A stretch of DNA of 64,000 nt from Caballeronia glebae (GTDB taxonomy: Bacteria; Pseudomonadota; Gammaproteobacteria; Burkholderiales; Burkholderiaceae), in the NCBI RefSeq assembly GCF_001545035.1, contig NZ_FCOJ02000015.1, positions 62,001 to 126,000 of the forward strand. Direction: 5' to 3'. The notes beneath the pieces were generated by a model that did not search any database, was not told the DNA's origin, and worked only from the letters and a program-made list of their open reading frames with translations. Positions 26,010-33,828 of this stretch are shown piece after piece. Made by a program: the position numbers and the translations under genes. Position 1 is the stretch's first letter; every line of letters begins with the position of its first letter.

Positions 26010-26915
26010 TCAGCCTGGCAGTGTTTGTACGATGCGCAAAAGCTGCGCCCATACGGGTGATGTCGTCGAGATCTCGTCGTAGTGCGTGGCGGCGGGAATC
26101 TCGACGACGCGCACCGCATTGCCCGCCTGCCGCGCCTGCGATGCAAAAGCCGCCACGACCGCTGGTGCCGAGACCGTATCGAGCGAACCATTGATCAATA
26201 CGATCTTGCTCGTATCCAGCGGCAGCATTGCTGCAGGCGATGTATCCCGTAGCGGCTCGGGGCGACCCGGGGCACCTGTGAGGACGGCGGAATCGATACC
26301 GCAGACGTCGTGAATGCCTGATCGGTTGCTTAAGTTGGGCAGCGCCCCAAGGCCAATCACTGCGGAAATACGCAAAGGCCGGGCATTGAAAAGAACGCTC
26401 GATACGGGAATGTTCTTGCGACCCGCAGCCCATAACATGAGATGCGCGCCTGCGGAATGCCCGACCCCGATAAGCCTGTCGAGATTCAAGTGCCTTGTTT
26501 GCGCCTGATCCTGTACCACCGCAAGTGCTGCAGAGATGTCTTCATAGGTGCCCGGAAAACCTCCGCCAGACTCGTCGATTCCTCGGTACTCGATGCTGTA
26601 GACGGCGAACCCATGTTCGGCGAATGCCTTCGCCATCCCGGCGACTTGCCGCAATCCTTGAAACTTATGCACCCAGCAGCCGCCATGAACAACGACCACA
26701 ACGGGATAGGGGCCGCGCCCCGAGGGTCGAAAGAATTCGACGAACTGCGAAGGCGCTTTTCCATACGGGATGCGCTCATCCGCCGCTGGACCACGCATGT
26801 GCATGTAGTCTTGCAGCGTCATTGGACACGCGTATGCGACACCCGAAATGATCTCAAGACATGCGAACAGTGCGCTTACCACGAGCGCGCGCAAGCCTCG
26901 AATGTTCAAGCTCAT
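26010..26915 (-). CDS. Exported alpha/beta hydrolase (esterase-like)
   Basis: 301 residues from the ATG at 26913-26915. Signal peptide ALVVSALFACLEIISGVAYA, then a hydrolase fold with oxyanion motif VVHGGCW, nucleophile GHSAGAH, an Asp in NGSLDTV and a His in ATHYDEI. It belongs to the same broad family as the hydrolase at 24.2 kb. Its start lies four bases after the stop of a 41-codon ORF, which suggests coupled translation. Substrate unknown. Confidence 0.82.
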   Translation of the reverse strand: MSLNIRGLRALVVSALFACLEIISGVAYACPMTLQDYMHMRGPAADERIPYGKAPSQFVEFFRPSGRGPYPVVVVVHGGCWVHKFQGLRQVAGMAKAFAEHGFAVYSIEYRGIDESGGGFPGTYEDISAALAVVQDQAQTRHLNLDRLIGVGHSAGAHLMLWAAGRKNIPVSSVLFNARPLRISAVIGLGALPNLSNRSGIHDVCGIDSAVLTGAPGRPEPLRDTSPAAMLPLDTSKIVLINGSLDTVSAPAVVAAFASQARQAGNAVRVVEIPAATHYDEISTTSPVWAQLLRIVQTLPG

Positions 26916-26919
26916 TAGC

Positions 26920-27045
26920 TCATTTACCTGCGTGAAGAAAACGGAACGACTCCAGTAATTGCAGCATGACGCCCGCAACGAGGAACGCAACGCCCAACAT
27001 CATGCGGACGCGCAAGCGCCACGTGCCCACGGAATCATTGCGCAT
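26920..27045 (-). CDS. Putative 41-residue membrane protein upstream of the hydrolase
   Basis: A short frame starting at the ATG 27043-27045 with purine-rich GGAGAGAGAA upstream and ending in TGA at 26920-26922, four bases before the hydrolase start. It begins MRNDSVGTWRLRVR, then has one hydrophobic helix (MMLGVAFLVAGVMLQLL) and a short polar tail. The positively charged N-terminus predicts the N-in orientation. It could be a genuine small membrane protein or a leader that couples translation to the hydrolase. I recognise no family. Confidence 0.5.
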   Translation of the reverse strand: MRNDSVGTWRLRVRMMLGVAFLVAGVMLQLLESFRFLHAGK

Positions 27046-27070
27046 AGCTTCTCTCTCCGAAATTCGACCC

Positions 27071-27126
27071 AAAAAGCGAGGTGCGCACGCTCGCGAGGCT
27101 TCTCATCCAACCTCGCGAGTGTGCGC
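27071..27126 (-). terminator. Strong Rho-independent terminator after the ferritin-like gene
   Basis: Arms at 27111-27126 and 27083-27098 pair over 16 positions with one G-T wobble and a 12-base loop. On the minus strand the stem is followed by a run of five T (27075-27071). It separates the ferritin-like gene from the 41-codon ORF and hydrolase, so those need their own promoter. Confidence 0.8.
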
Positions 27127-27141
27127 GAGCTTCGCTCTCGC

Positions 27142-28116
27142 CTATGCGAAGGCGCTACTCATATGCAACGTACCATTCACACCGGCCGGGAAAAATCCAC
27201 CCTGCGCGACGGCGCCTTTGTTCAGATAAACAATGTTGAGTACATCGTCATAACTTCGGCTGAACGCGATGCCGTTGTTATCCAATGGAACGATGTTGGA
27301 GATTTGCGAATTGACGCCCGCGATGCCTTGGTCGACATCGCTCGACGCATCGAGAGAATCCCGCGCGTCTGAAATAGCCTGCGTTGCGGTCACGAGGCTG
27401 GGTGTCTGAATGCCTTTGCTATAGAGCACTGTCCTGACGAGACCCGCGTGATAAGCCTCGGCCGCGAGAATGCCCGCAGCCGCTTCGAGATACGTCTTGT
27501 TGGTGATGAGAGGCGCTGCCCCCTTATAAGCGGTGACACCGACATCTTCGAAGATGAAGGCGCCCAACAGGAAGTTATTGTCATTCAAGTAAGGGTTGAA
27601 TGGCGTGCCTGCGGGAACGAGACCCGCTGCCTGAGCCGCAAGCGAGAATGCGCCGTTGGGATCGGTGCCGCCTACATCGAGCGACGGCATCGCCACGGCA
27701 GCGCTCCCCAGTGCCGAGCGCAGGAAGGCCACGTGTTCGAGTTCGTCCTTGGCGATCTCGCGCGCATAAGCTGCAACCACGGGATCGGTGAAGGTCACCT
27801 GTTGCCCCGGAATGACCTTTCCCATGGTGCCGGCACCGCTCATGAGATTTGCGGGCAGTCCGGCGCCCGTGGTGGCGTATGCATAAAACGATGCTTCGAG
27901 ATACTCCAGATTCAGGGCGAAATTGAGAATCTCGGGATCGGTCGGTCCGGTTGCCGCATTGGCATTGTCGCCCGAGCTGCCTCCGCACGCGCCGAGTATG
28001 GTTCCTCCAACCAGGCCCAGACTCAACCCGCCTGCACTGCGAAAAAATTGACGACGCCGCTCGCGTCGTTCGACGCGCCTGTCGAGTACATCCGTCATCG
28101 AAGACCTGTCAGCCAT
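27142..28116 (-). CDS. Tat-exported ferritin-like (Ferritin_2/desiccation-related) lipoprotein
   Basis: 324 residues from the ATG at 28114-28116. The N-terminus has a twin-arginine motif (RRRQFFRSAGG), a hydrophobic stretch, and LGAC-GGSS, which looks like a lipobox, so it is probably a Tat-exported lipoprotein. The body is a Ferritin_2-type four-helix domain: NFALNLEYLEASFYAYA holds the first Glu pair and EIAKDELEHVAFLRSAL the ExxH motif, with a second set in EDVGVTAYKGAA and ILAAEAYHAGLVR. Related proteins in plants and bacteria are linked to desiccation or stress. Whether it binds iron is not shown. Confidence 0.85.
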   Translation of the reverse strand: MADRSSMTDVLDRRVERRERRRQFFRSAGGLSLGLVGGTILGACGGSSGDNANAATGPTDPEILNFALNLEYLEASFYAYATTGAGLPANLMSGAGTMGKVIPGQQVTFTDPVVAAYAREIAKDELEHVAFLRSALGSAAVAMPSLDVGGTDPNGAFSLAAQAAGLVPAGTPFNPYLNDNNFLLGAFIFEDVGVTAYKGAAPLITNKTYLEAAAGILAAEAYHAGLVRTVLYSKGIQTPSLVTATQAISDARDSLDASSDVDQGIAGVNSQISNIVPLDNNGIAFSRSYDDVLNIVYLNKGAVAQGGFFPAGVNGTLHMSSAFA

Positions 28117-28674
28117 GTCCGTCTCCCAAGCATTGAATGTGGAGGCGACGAGCCGTTGGCACGCCGCGTTAATAGAACGGAGAGAGAACATGACGGCCTT
28201 TACCTGCGTGCCAGTAAGGTCGCTCTCAATGACGCATACGTGAGTGAGAACTGGGATGGATTCGAATCGTTACAGAATCTTTCAACTCGAAGACGAGGCG
28301 TGCCTGTCTTTACCGGGCGGCATGCATGCACGTGCAAACGCGACCGCAAGCACGTTGCTGGCTCGGCTCATCGCAATGCGCCTTCGCGATCGATCAAGAG
28401 AGCAGTCCGACGTGGACGGGCCTGCGCGCCGGTCGGGTCGCATTTTTGTGAGCGCCCCACTGCTTCTTTGCGCTTGAATCGTCCGCCCTCTACACGCTGT
28501 TGCTTTGCACAAAAGTTGACTTTCGCACCCTAAGGACTAACCCGAATGCAAAAAAATATCAGTCGATGGTGTTAATTTAAGTGGTGTGATGACACCGAAA
28601 GGGCTACTTTTCAGTCATGGCAAGACGCGAAGAATCGCGCCGCTCATGAGCACAAAAAGCAGCGGAGACGATGG
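28117..28674. other. 558-bp region without a convincing gene
   Basis: Lies between two divergently transcribed genes. Open frames here overlap in several directions, have no ribosome-binding site and no recognisable product. The right half is AT-richer than its surroundings (for example around 28530-28580) and should contain the promoters of the AraC regulator and of the ferritin-like gene. Confidence 0.6.
28583..28596. promoter_or_regulatory. Inverted repeat GGTGT-GATG-ACACC with an upstream direct GGTGT copy
   Basis: Two 5-bp arms spaced by four bases, with a further GGTGT at 28568-28572, 15 bp from the first arm. Spacing of direct half-sites by more than one helical turn occurs at AraC-family sites. 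It lies about 80 bp upstream of the araC-type gene start. Weak evidence. Confidence 0.25.
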
Positions 28675-29643
28675 ATGACAGCAAACCGGAAGACGGCGCG
28701 CAGCGATGGCGCCCGTCACGCCAAAGCGACCGAGCCCGATCTGGAGCTGGTCGCCGTCTCGCGCGACGAGTCGTTCAAAGTGTGGTCGCATGGCTATCCG
28801 TATCGCACCGTGCGTTGGCACTTTCATCCGGAGTACGAGATCCATCTCATCACGGCGACCACGGGCAAATATTTCGTCGGCGATCACATCGGCAATTTCG
28901 CGCCGGGCAATCTCGTGATGGTCGGGTCGAACCTGCCGCACAACTGGGTCAGCAACGTTGCGGGCGGCGACCGCGTAGTCGAGCGTTGCCTGGTGCTGCA
29001 ATTTCATTCCGCATTTGTTACGCGTGCGACCGAGGCCTTTCCGGAATTCAGGCGCATGGAGTCGCTGCTCGATTCGTCGCGCTGGGGCCTGCTCTTCACG
29101 CAGGAGACGGGCGCGGCCGCCGAGCCGATCATGCGCGAGATGTTGGGAGCCCAGGGCATGCGGCGTATCGCGCTGCTGGCGGCGTTGTTTGAATTGCTGG
29201 CACAGAGCGAGGAACCGGCGAGGCTCGCAAGCGACGCGTATCGCGCCGACCCTGACCGTTACGGCGAGACCCGCATCAATCACGTGCTGTCGTTCATCGG
29301 GAAGAATCTTTCGCAGGAGTTGCGCGAGACCGAATTGGCGGAACTCGCGGGACAGAGCGCGAGCGCCTTCTCGCGGTATTTCCGCCGACATACGGGCGTA
29401 CCGTTCGTCCAGTATGTAAATCGGCTGCGTATCAATCTCGCGTGCCAGTTGCTCATGTCGGACGAGCTGAGCGTCACCGATATCTGCTATCAGGTCGGCT
29501 TCAATAACCTTTCGAACTTCAATCGCCAGTTCCTTTCGCTCAAGCAGATGTCGCCGACGCGCTGGCGCGCGTATCAGCGGCTCAATGCCGCGAGCGCGGC
29601 CGATTCGATCGAACCGGCCGAAGTGCCTGAGATCGTCGGCTAG
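28675..29643 (+). CDS. AraC-family transcriptional regulator with N-terminal cupin
   Basis: 322 residues. N-terminal cupin sensor (VRWHFHPEYEIHLI with two metal-type histidines) and C-terminal double helix-turn-helix, with LAGQSASAFSRYFRRHTGVPFVQYVNRLRI and TDICYQVGFNNLSNFNRQF. GGAG precedes the ATG. It is directly upstream of, and in the same direction as, a polyol-type ABC transporter and catabolic genes, and is probably their activator with the transported sugar alcohol as effector. Confidence 0.9.
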   Translation: MTANRKTARSDGARHAKATEPDLELVAVSRDESFKVWSHGYPYRTVRWHFHPEYEIHLITATTGKYFVGDHIGNFAPGNLVMVGSNLPHNWVSNVAGGDRVVERCLVLQFHSAFVTRATEAFPEFRRMESLLDSSRWGLLFTQETGAAAEPIMREMLGAQGMRRIALLAALFELLAQSEEPARLASDAYRADPDRYGETRINHVLSFIGKNLSQELRETELAELAGQSASAFSRYFRRHTGVPFVQYVNRLRINLACQLLMSDELSVTDICYQVGFNNLSNFNRQFLSLKQMSPTRWRAYQRLNAASAADSIEPAEVPEIVG

Positions 29644-29778
29644 CGTGTGGCGGAAATGGTGACGCCAGGCATCCGACAATCCATTACTTGAAAAGGATAC
29701 CTAATCTATTTAATTGCGCATGCGATGAGCCACCCACGGTAGTACGACACTCGAATCCTAATAAATCGGAGACACGCG

Positions 29779-30837
29779 ATGAAAAAGCTCTCAACCCAGT
29801 TGATCAGTGCGGGCGCGCTGAGTCTTGGCCTGTCGTGCAGCCTGCCGGCGCTGGCCGCGCCCAGCGGCACGGTTGCATTCCTGATGCCCGATCAGGCGTC
29901 GACGCGCTATGAACAGCACGACTTTCCCGGCTTCAAGGCCGAAATGACGAAGCTTTGTGCGGACTGCAAGGTGCTCTATCAGAACGCTAACGCGTCCGTC
30001 GCGACGCAGCAGCAGCAATTCAATTCGGTGATTGCGCAAGGCGCGAAGGTGATCGTCCTCGATCCGGTGGATTCCACGGCCGCGGCTTCGCTCGTGCATA
30101 TGGCGCAAAGTCAGGGAATCAAGGTCATCGCTTATGACCGGCCCGTGCCGTCGACGCCGGCGGACTATTACGTTTCGTTCGACAACGAAGGCATCGGCAA
30201 GGCCATCGCGACGTCGCTCGTCGAGCATCTCAAGGCGACGGGTATCGCGACCGGCAAGGGCGGCGTGCTGGAGGTCAACGGCTCGCCCACGGACGCGGCA
30301 GCGGGCCTCATCAAGAAGGGCATCCACGCCGGTCTGCAAAGCGGCGGCTACAAGACACTCGCGGAATACGACACGCCGGAATGGGCGCCGCCCAAGGCTC
30401 AGCAATGGGTCAGCGGGCAGATCACGCGCTTCAGCTCGCAGATCGTCGGCGTGGTGGCGGCCAACGACGGCACGGCCGGCGGCACCATCGCCGCCTTCAA
30501 GGCAGCGGGCGTCAATCCGGTGCCGCCCGTGACCGGCAACGACGCGACCCTCGCCGGCCTGCAACTCATCATTTCGGGCGACCAGTACAACACCATTCTC
30601 AAGCCGAGTGAGATCGTCGCGGCGGCGGCGGCGAAAGCGGCGGTCGGGTTCCTCTCGGGACAGCCGCCAAAGGGCGAAACCTCGCTCTTCAACACGCCGA
30701 CGCAGTTGTTCAAGCCCGCGGTCATCACGGCGCAGAACATCAAGACCGAAGTGGTGGACAAGGGCTTCGCGAACGCGAAGGAGCTGTGCACGGACCGTTA
30801 CGCGGACGGTTGCAAGAAGCTCGGCATCACGCACTGA
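29779..30837 (+). CDS. Periplasmic sugar/polyol-binding protein (XylF/RbsB type)
   Basis: 352 residues with signal peptide MKKLSTQLISAGALSLGLS... ending at LAA. Type I binding-protein fold with the family motifs NANASVATQQQQFNSVIAQG, VIVLDPVDSTAAASLV, YDRPVPSTPADYYVSFDNE and ANDGTAGGTI. It resembles D-xylose binding proteins, but downstream genes point to a pentitol. A CGGAGA sequence precedes the ATG. First gene of a five-gene unit running to 35.46 kb. Confidence 0.92.
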   Translation: MKKLSTQLISAGALSLGLSCSLPALAAPSGTVAFLMPDQASTRYEQHDFPGFKAEMTKLCADCKVLYQNANASVATQQQQFNSVIAQGAKVIVLDPVDSTAAASLVHMAQSQGIKVIAYDRPVPSTPADYYVSFDNEGIGKAIATSLVEHLKATGIATGKGGVLEVNGSPTDAAAGLIKKGIHAGLQSGGYKTLAEYDTPEWAPPKAQQWVSGQITRFSSQIVGVVAANDGTAGGTIAAFKAAGVNPVPPVTGNDATLAGLQLIISGDQYNTILKPSEIVAAAAAKAAVGFLSGQPPKGETSLFNTPTQLFKPAVITAQNIKTEVVDKGFANAKELCTDRYADGCKKLGITH

Positions 30838-30898
30838 GCGTGACCGATACCGGCGGAGCCCGCTGTCTGCGGGTTCCTTCGCACCGAAGAGGAACATC

Positions 30899-31702
30899 AT
30901 GAATGCAAACCCTACCCCGCGCGACGGACCCGGCGAACTGGTGCTGAGCCTGCGCGGCGTCTCGAAGCATTTCGGCGCGGTGTCGGCGCTCACCGACATC
31001 GAACTCGACGTGCGTGCCGGCGAAGTCGTCGCGCTCGTCGGCGACAACGGCGCGGGCAAATCGACGCTCGTCAAAATCCTCGCGGGCGTGCATCAGCCGA
31101 GCGCGGGAACGATCAGCTTCGGCGGCAAGGAAGTCACGCTGTCCGACCCGGGCACGGCGCTCGACCTGGGTATCGCGACGGTCTTCCAGGACCTCGCTCT
31201 GTGCGAGAACCTGGATGTCGTCGCCAACATCTATCTCGGGCGCGAACTCGCCCCCATGCGTCTCGACGAAGTGTCGATGGAAGTGCGCGCCTGGACCCTG
31301 CTGAACGAGCTGTCGGCGCGCATTCCGAGCGTGCGGGACGTGGTCGCCTCACTTTCGGGCGGACAGCGTCAGACCGTGGCCATCGCGCGTTCGCTGCTGC
31401 TCGATCCGAAGCTCATCATGCTCGACGAGCCGACCGCCGCGCTCGGCGTCGCGCAGACGGCCGAAGTGCTGAACCTGATCGAGCGCGTGCGCGACCGAGG
31501 CCACGCGGTCATCATGATCAGTCACAACATGGAGGACGTGCGCGCGGTCGCGGACCGGATCGTCGTGCTGCGGCTCGGCCGCAACAACGGCGTCTTCTAT
31601 CCCGATTCGTCCAATGCGGAACTGGTGGCCGCGATCACCGGCGCGACGGAGAACGCCGTGTCGCGCCGCGCCGGACGTCGTCAGACTCAGCAGGACGCAT
31701 GA
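30899..31702 (+). CDS. Sugar ABC transporter ATP-binding protein (single-domain)
   Basis: 267 residues with one complete nucleotide-binding domain: Walker A GDNGAGKST, signature LSGGQRQTVAIARS, Walker B LIMLDEPTAAL and the switch His in MISHNMEDV. Unlike RbsA-type partners it has a single ATPase domain, so it must dimerise, as in XylG-short/FrcA-type systems. Start is the ATG at 30899 (MNANPTPRD) with GAGGAA upstream; the open frame before it overlaps the binding-protein gene. Confidence 0.92.
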   Translation: MNANPTPRDGPGELVLSLRGVSKHFGAVSALTDIELDVRAGEVVALVGDNGAGKSTLVKILAGVHQPSAGTISFGGKEVTLSDPGTALDLGIATVFQDLALCENLDVVANIYLGRELAPMRLDEVSMEVRAWTLLNELSARIPSVRDVVASLSGGQRQTVAIARSLLLDPKLIMLDEPTAALGVAQTAEVLNLIERVRDRGHAVIMISHNMEDVRAVADRIVVLRLGRNNGVFYPDSSNAELVAAITGATENAVSRRAGRRQTQQDA

Positions 31703-31728
31703 AACAGGACACCGGAAAAGGATCGATC

Positions 31729-33012
31729 ATGAGCAAGCACACTCCGGGCAGCGCGCCGCCCGACACGCAGAGCGCGCCCCAACCTTCCACCCTGCTCGAT
31801 CGCAGCGACGTGCGCGTGAAGCACGCGAGCGGCGTCGGCGAAACCATCTCCGCATTCTTCGACCGCGTGCGCTCCGGCGATCTGGGTTCGCTGCCGGTCA
31901 TCGCGGGTCTCATCATCATCTGGACCGTGTTCACGAGTCTGAATCCGGTCTTTCTGTCCGCCAACAATCTCGTCAACCTGCTGTTCGATTGTTCGACGGT
32001 CGGCGTCATCTCGCTTGGCATCGTTTGCGTGCTGCTGGTCGGCGAGATCGACCTGTCGGTGGGCTCGATGAGCGGCTTTGCCTCCGCGCTCGTCGGCACG
32101 CTGTGGGTCAATGAAGGCTGGCCGGTGCTGCTCGCCATCGTCGCGGCGATCGTGGTCGGCGGCGTGATCGGTGCGGTGTACGCGCTGCTGCTCAACCGGC
32201 TCGGCATGCCGAGCTTCGTCTCGACGCTCGCGGGACTGCTCGCGATTCTCGGGATGCAGCTCTATGTGCTGGGCGCGAGCGGTTCCATCAACCTGCCGTA
32301 TTCCACGACGATGGTGGATTTCGGACAACTGATGATTATCCCGGCGCTCGTCTCGCATGTGCTGGCGCTGCTGCCCGGCGCGGCGATTCTCGTGCTCGGT
32401 CTGCGCACGCGGGCGCGTCGTCAGGCCGCGCGGCTCTCCGCGCCCTCGATGGGCAGTCTGCTCGCGCGCGCCGCCGCCATCACGGTGTTTCTGGAGATCG
32501 TCGTCGCCTATCTCAACACGGGGCGAGGCGTGCCGCTGATGTTCGGCGTCTTCCTGGGCCTTACCGTGCTCATGGACTACGCGCTGACGCGCACGCGCTG
32601 GGGCCGCTCGATGAACGCCGTCGGCGGCAACCGCGAAGCCGCGCGGCGTGCGGGCATCAAGGTGAGCGCCATCTATACGAGCGCCTTCGTGCTGTGCGCG
32701 AGTTTCGCCGCGCTCGGCGGCATTTTCACGGCCGCCCGCCTTGCCTCCGCGAGCCAGCAGGCCGGCACCGGCGACGTCAACCTGAACGCCATCGCGGCGG
32801 CCGTGATCGGCGGCACAAGCCTTTTCGGCGGCCGCGGCAGCGCGTATTCGGCAGTGCTCGGGATCATCGTGATCCAGTCGATCGCAAGCGGCCTCACGCT
32901 GCTGAATCTGTCTTCTTCGTTGCGCTTCATGATTACCGGCGCGGTGCTGGCCATTGCGGTGATCGTCGATTCGCTCGCCCGGCAATCGCGCGTATCGCAC
33001 GGCCGCGCCTGA
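31729..33012 (+). CDS. Sugar ABC transporter permease (XylH-like)
   Basis: 427 residues, polytopic BPD_transp_2 permease with LVGEIDLSVGSMSGFASALVG and GGTSLFGGRGSAYSAVLG. Length near 430 with an extended central segment matches XylH-type permeases, which work with one permease gene. Start chosen at 31729, where AAAAGGA lies six bases upstream; an alternative ATG at 31699 overlaps the ATPase stop (ATGA) but has a poorly spaced ribosome-binding site. Confidence 0.91.
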   Translation: MSKHTPGSAPPDTQSAPQPSTLLDRSDVRVKHASGVGETISAFFDRVRSGDLGSLPVIAGLIIIWTVFTSLNPVFLSANNLVNLLFDCSTVGVISLGIVCVLLVGEIDLSVGSMSGFASALVGTLWVNEGWPVLLAIVAAIVVGGVIGAVYALLLNRLGMPSFVSTLAGLLAILGMQLYVLGASGSINLPYSTTMVDFGQLMIIPALVSHVLALLPGAAILVLGLRTRARRQAARLSAPSMGSLLARAAAITVFLEIVVAYLNTGRGVPLMFGVFLGLTVLMDYALTRTRWGRSMNAVGGNREAARRAGIKVSAIYTSAFVLCASFAALGGIFTAARLASASQQAGTGDVNLNAIAAAVIGGTSLFGGRGSAYSAVLGIIVIQSIASGLTLLNLSSSLRFMITGAVLAIAVIVDSLARQSRVSHGRA

Positions 33013-33036
33013 GCGGACCCTACAGGAGAATCGTCA

Positions 33037-33765
33037 ATGTCAGTATCCATCGCGGGAAAAGTGGCCGCCATCACCGGCGCGGCGTCGGGCATCGGCCTGG
33101 AGTGTGCGCGCGTGCTCATCGAGGAAGGCGCGAAAGTCGTGCTGATCGATCGCGCGCAGGACCGGCTCGCGGCCTGCTGCGCGGAACTCGGCGCGAACGC
33201 GCTGCCCTTGTCCGTGGATTTGCTGAAGCCGTCCGAAGTCTCGGCGATACTGCCGAAGATTCTCGATCTCGCGGGCGGCCTCGACATCTTTCACGCCAAC
33301 GCGGGCGCTTATATCGGCGGCGAGATCGCGGAGGGCAATCCGGACGAATGGGATCGCATGCTCAACCTGAACATCAACGCTGCGTTCCGTTCGGTGCATG
33401 CCGTGCTGCCGCACATGATCGCGCAGAAGTCGGGCGATATCCTGTTCACGAGTTCGATTGCGGGCATCGTGCCGGTCGTGTGGGAGCCGATCTACACGGC
33501 ATCCAAGTTCGCCGTGCAGGCGTTCGTGCACACGACGCGGCGTCAGGTCGCGAAGCATGGCGTGCGCGTCGGCGCGGTCGCGCCCGGTCCGGTCGTCACG
33601 GCCTTGCTCGACGACTGGCCGAAAGCCAAGATGGAGGAAGCGCTCGCTTCCGGCAGCCTGATGCAGCCGCGAGAAGTCGCCGAAGCGGTACTGTTCATGT
33701 TGACGCGGCCGCGCAACGTGACCATTCGCGACCTCGTTATCCTGCCCAACAGCGTCGATCTGTGA
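33037..33765 (+). CDS. Short-chain dehydrogenase (ribitol/pentitol 2-dehydrogenase-like)
   Basis: 242 residues with NAD-binding TGAASGIG, structural NAG in HANAG, catalytic Ser in TSSIAG and the YTASK Tyr-Lys pair. From memory closest to ribitol 2-dehydrogenases of rhizobia and Klebsiella, which oxidise ribitol to D-ribulose. The following gene encodes a pentulokinase, which fits. CAGGAGAA precedes the ATG; 24 bp after the permease. Confidence 0.88.
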   Translation: MSVSIAGKVAAITGAASGIGLECARVLIEEGAKVVLIDRAQDRLAACCAELGANALPLSVDLLKPSEVSAILPKILDLAGGLDIFHANAGAYIGGEIAEGNPDEWDRMLNLNINAAFRSVHAVLPHMIAQKSGDILFTSSIAGIVPVVWEPIYTASKFAVQAFVHTTRRQVAKHGVRVGAVAPGPVVTALLDDWPKAKMEEALASGSLMQPREVAEAVLFMLTRPRNVTIRDLVILPNSVDL

Positions 33766-33828
33766 GCGCGATTCAGGCGGGCGATGCAATCGCGCTGTCA
33801 CGACCCTACTCTAACCACGGACAGAGAG

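Noticed and set aside
31687..33000. 437-codon minus-strand frame opposite the sugar permease
   Set aside because: Composition (Arg, His, Glu repeats) is typical of the antisense of a membrane protein gene; the plus strand encodes the permease.
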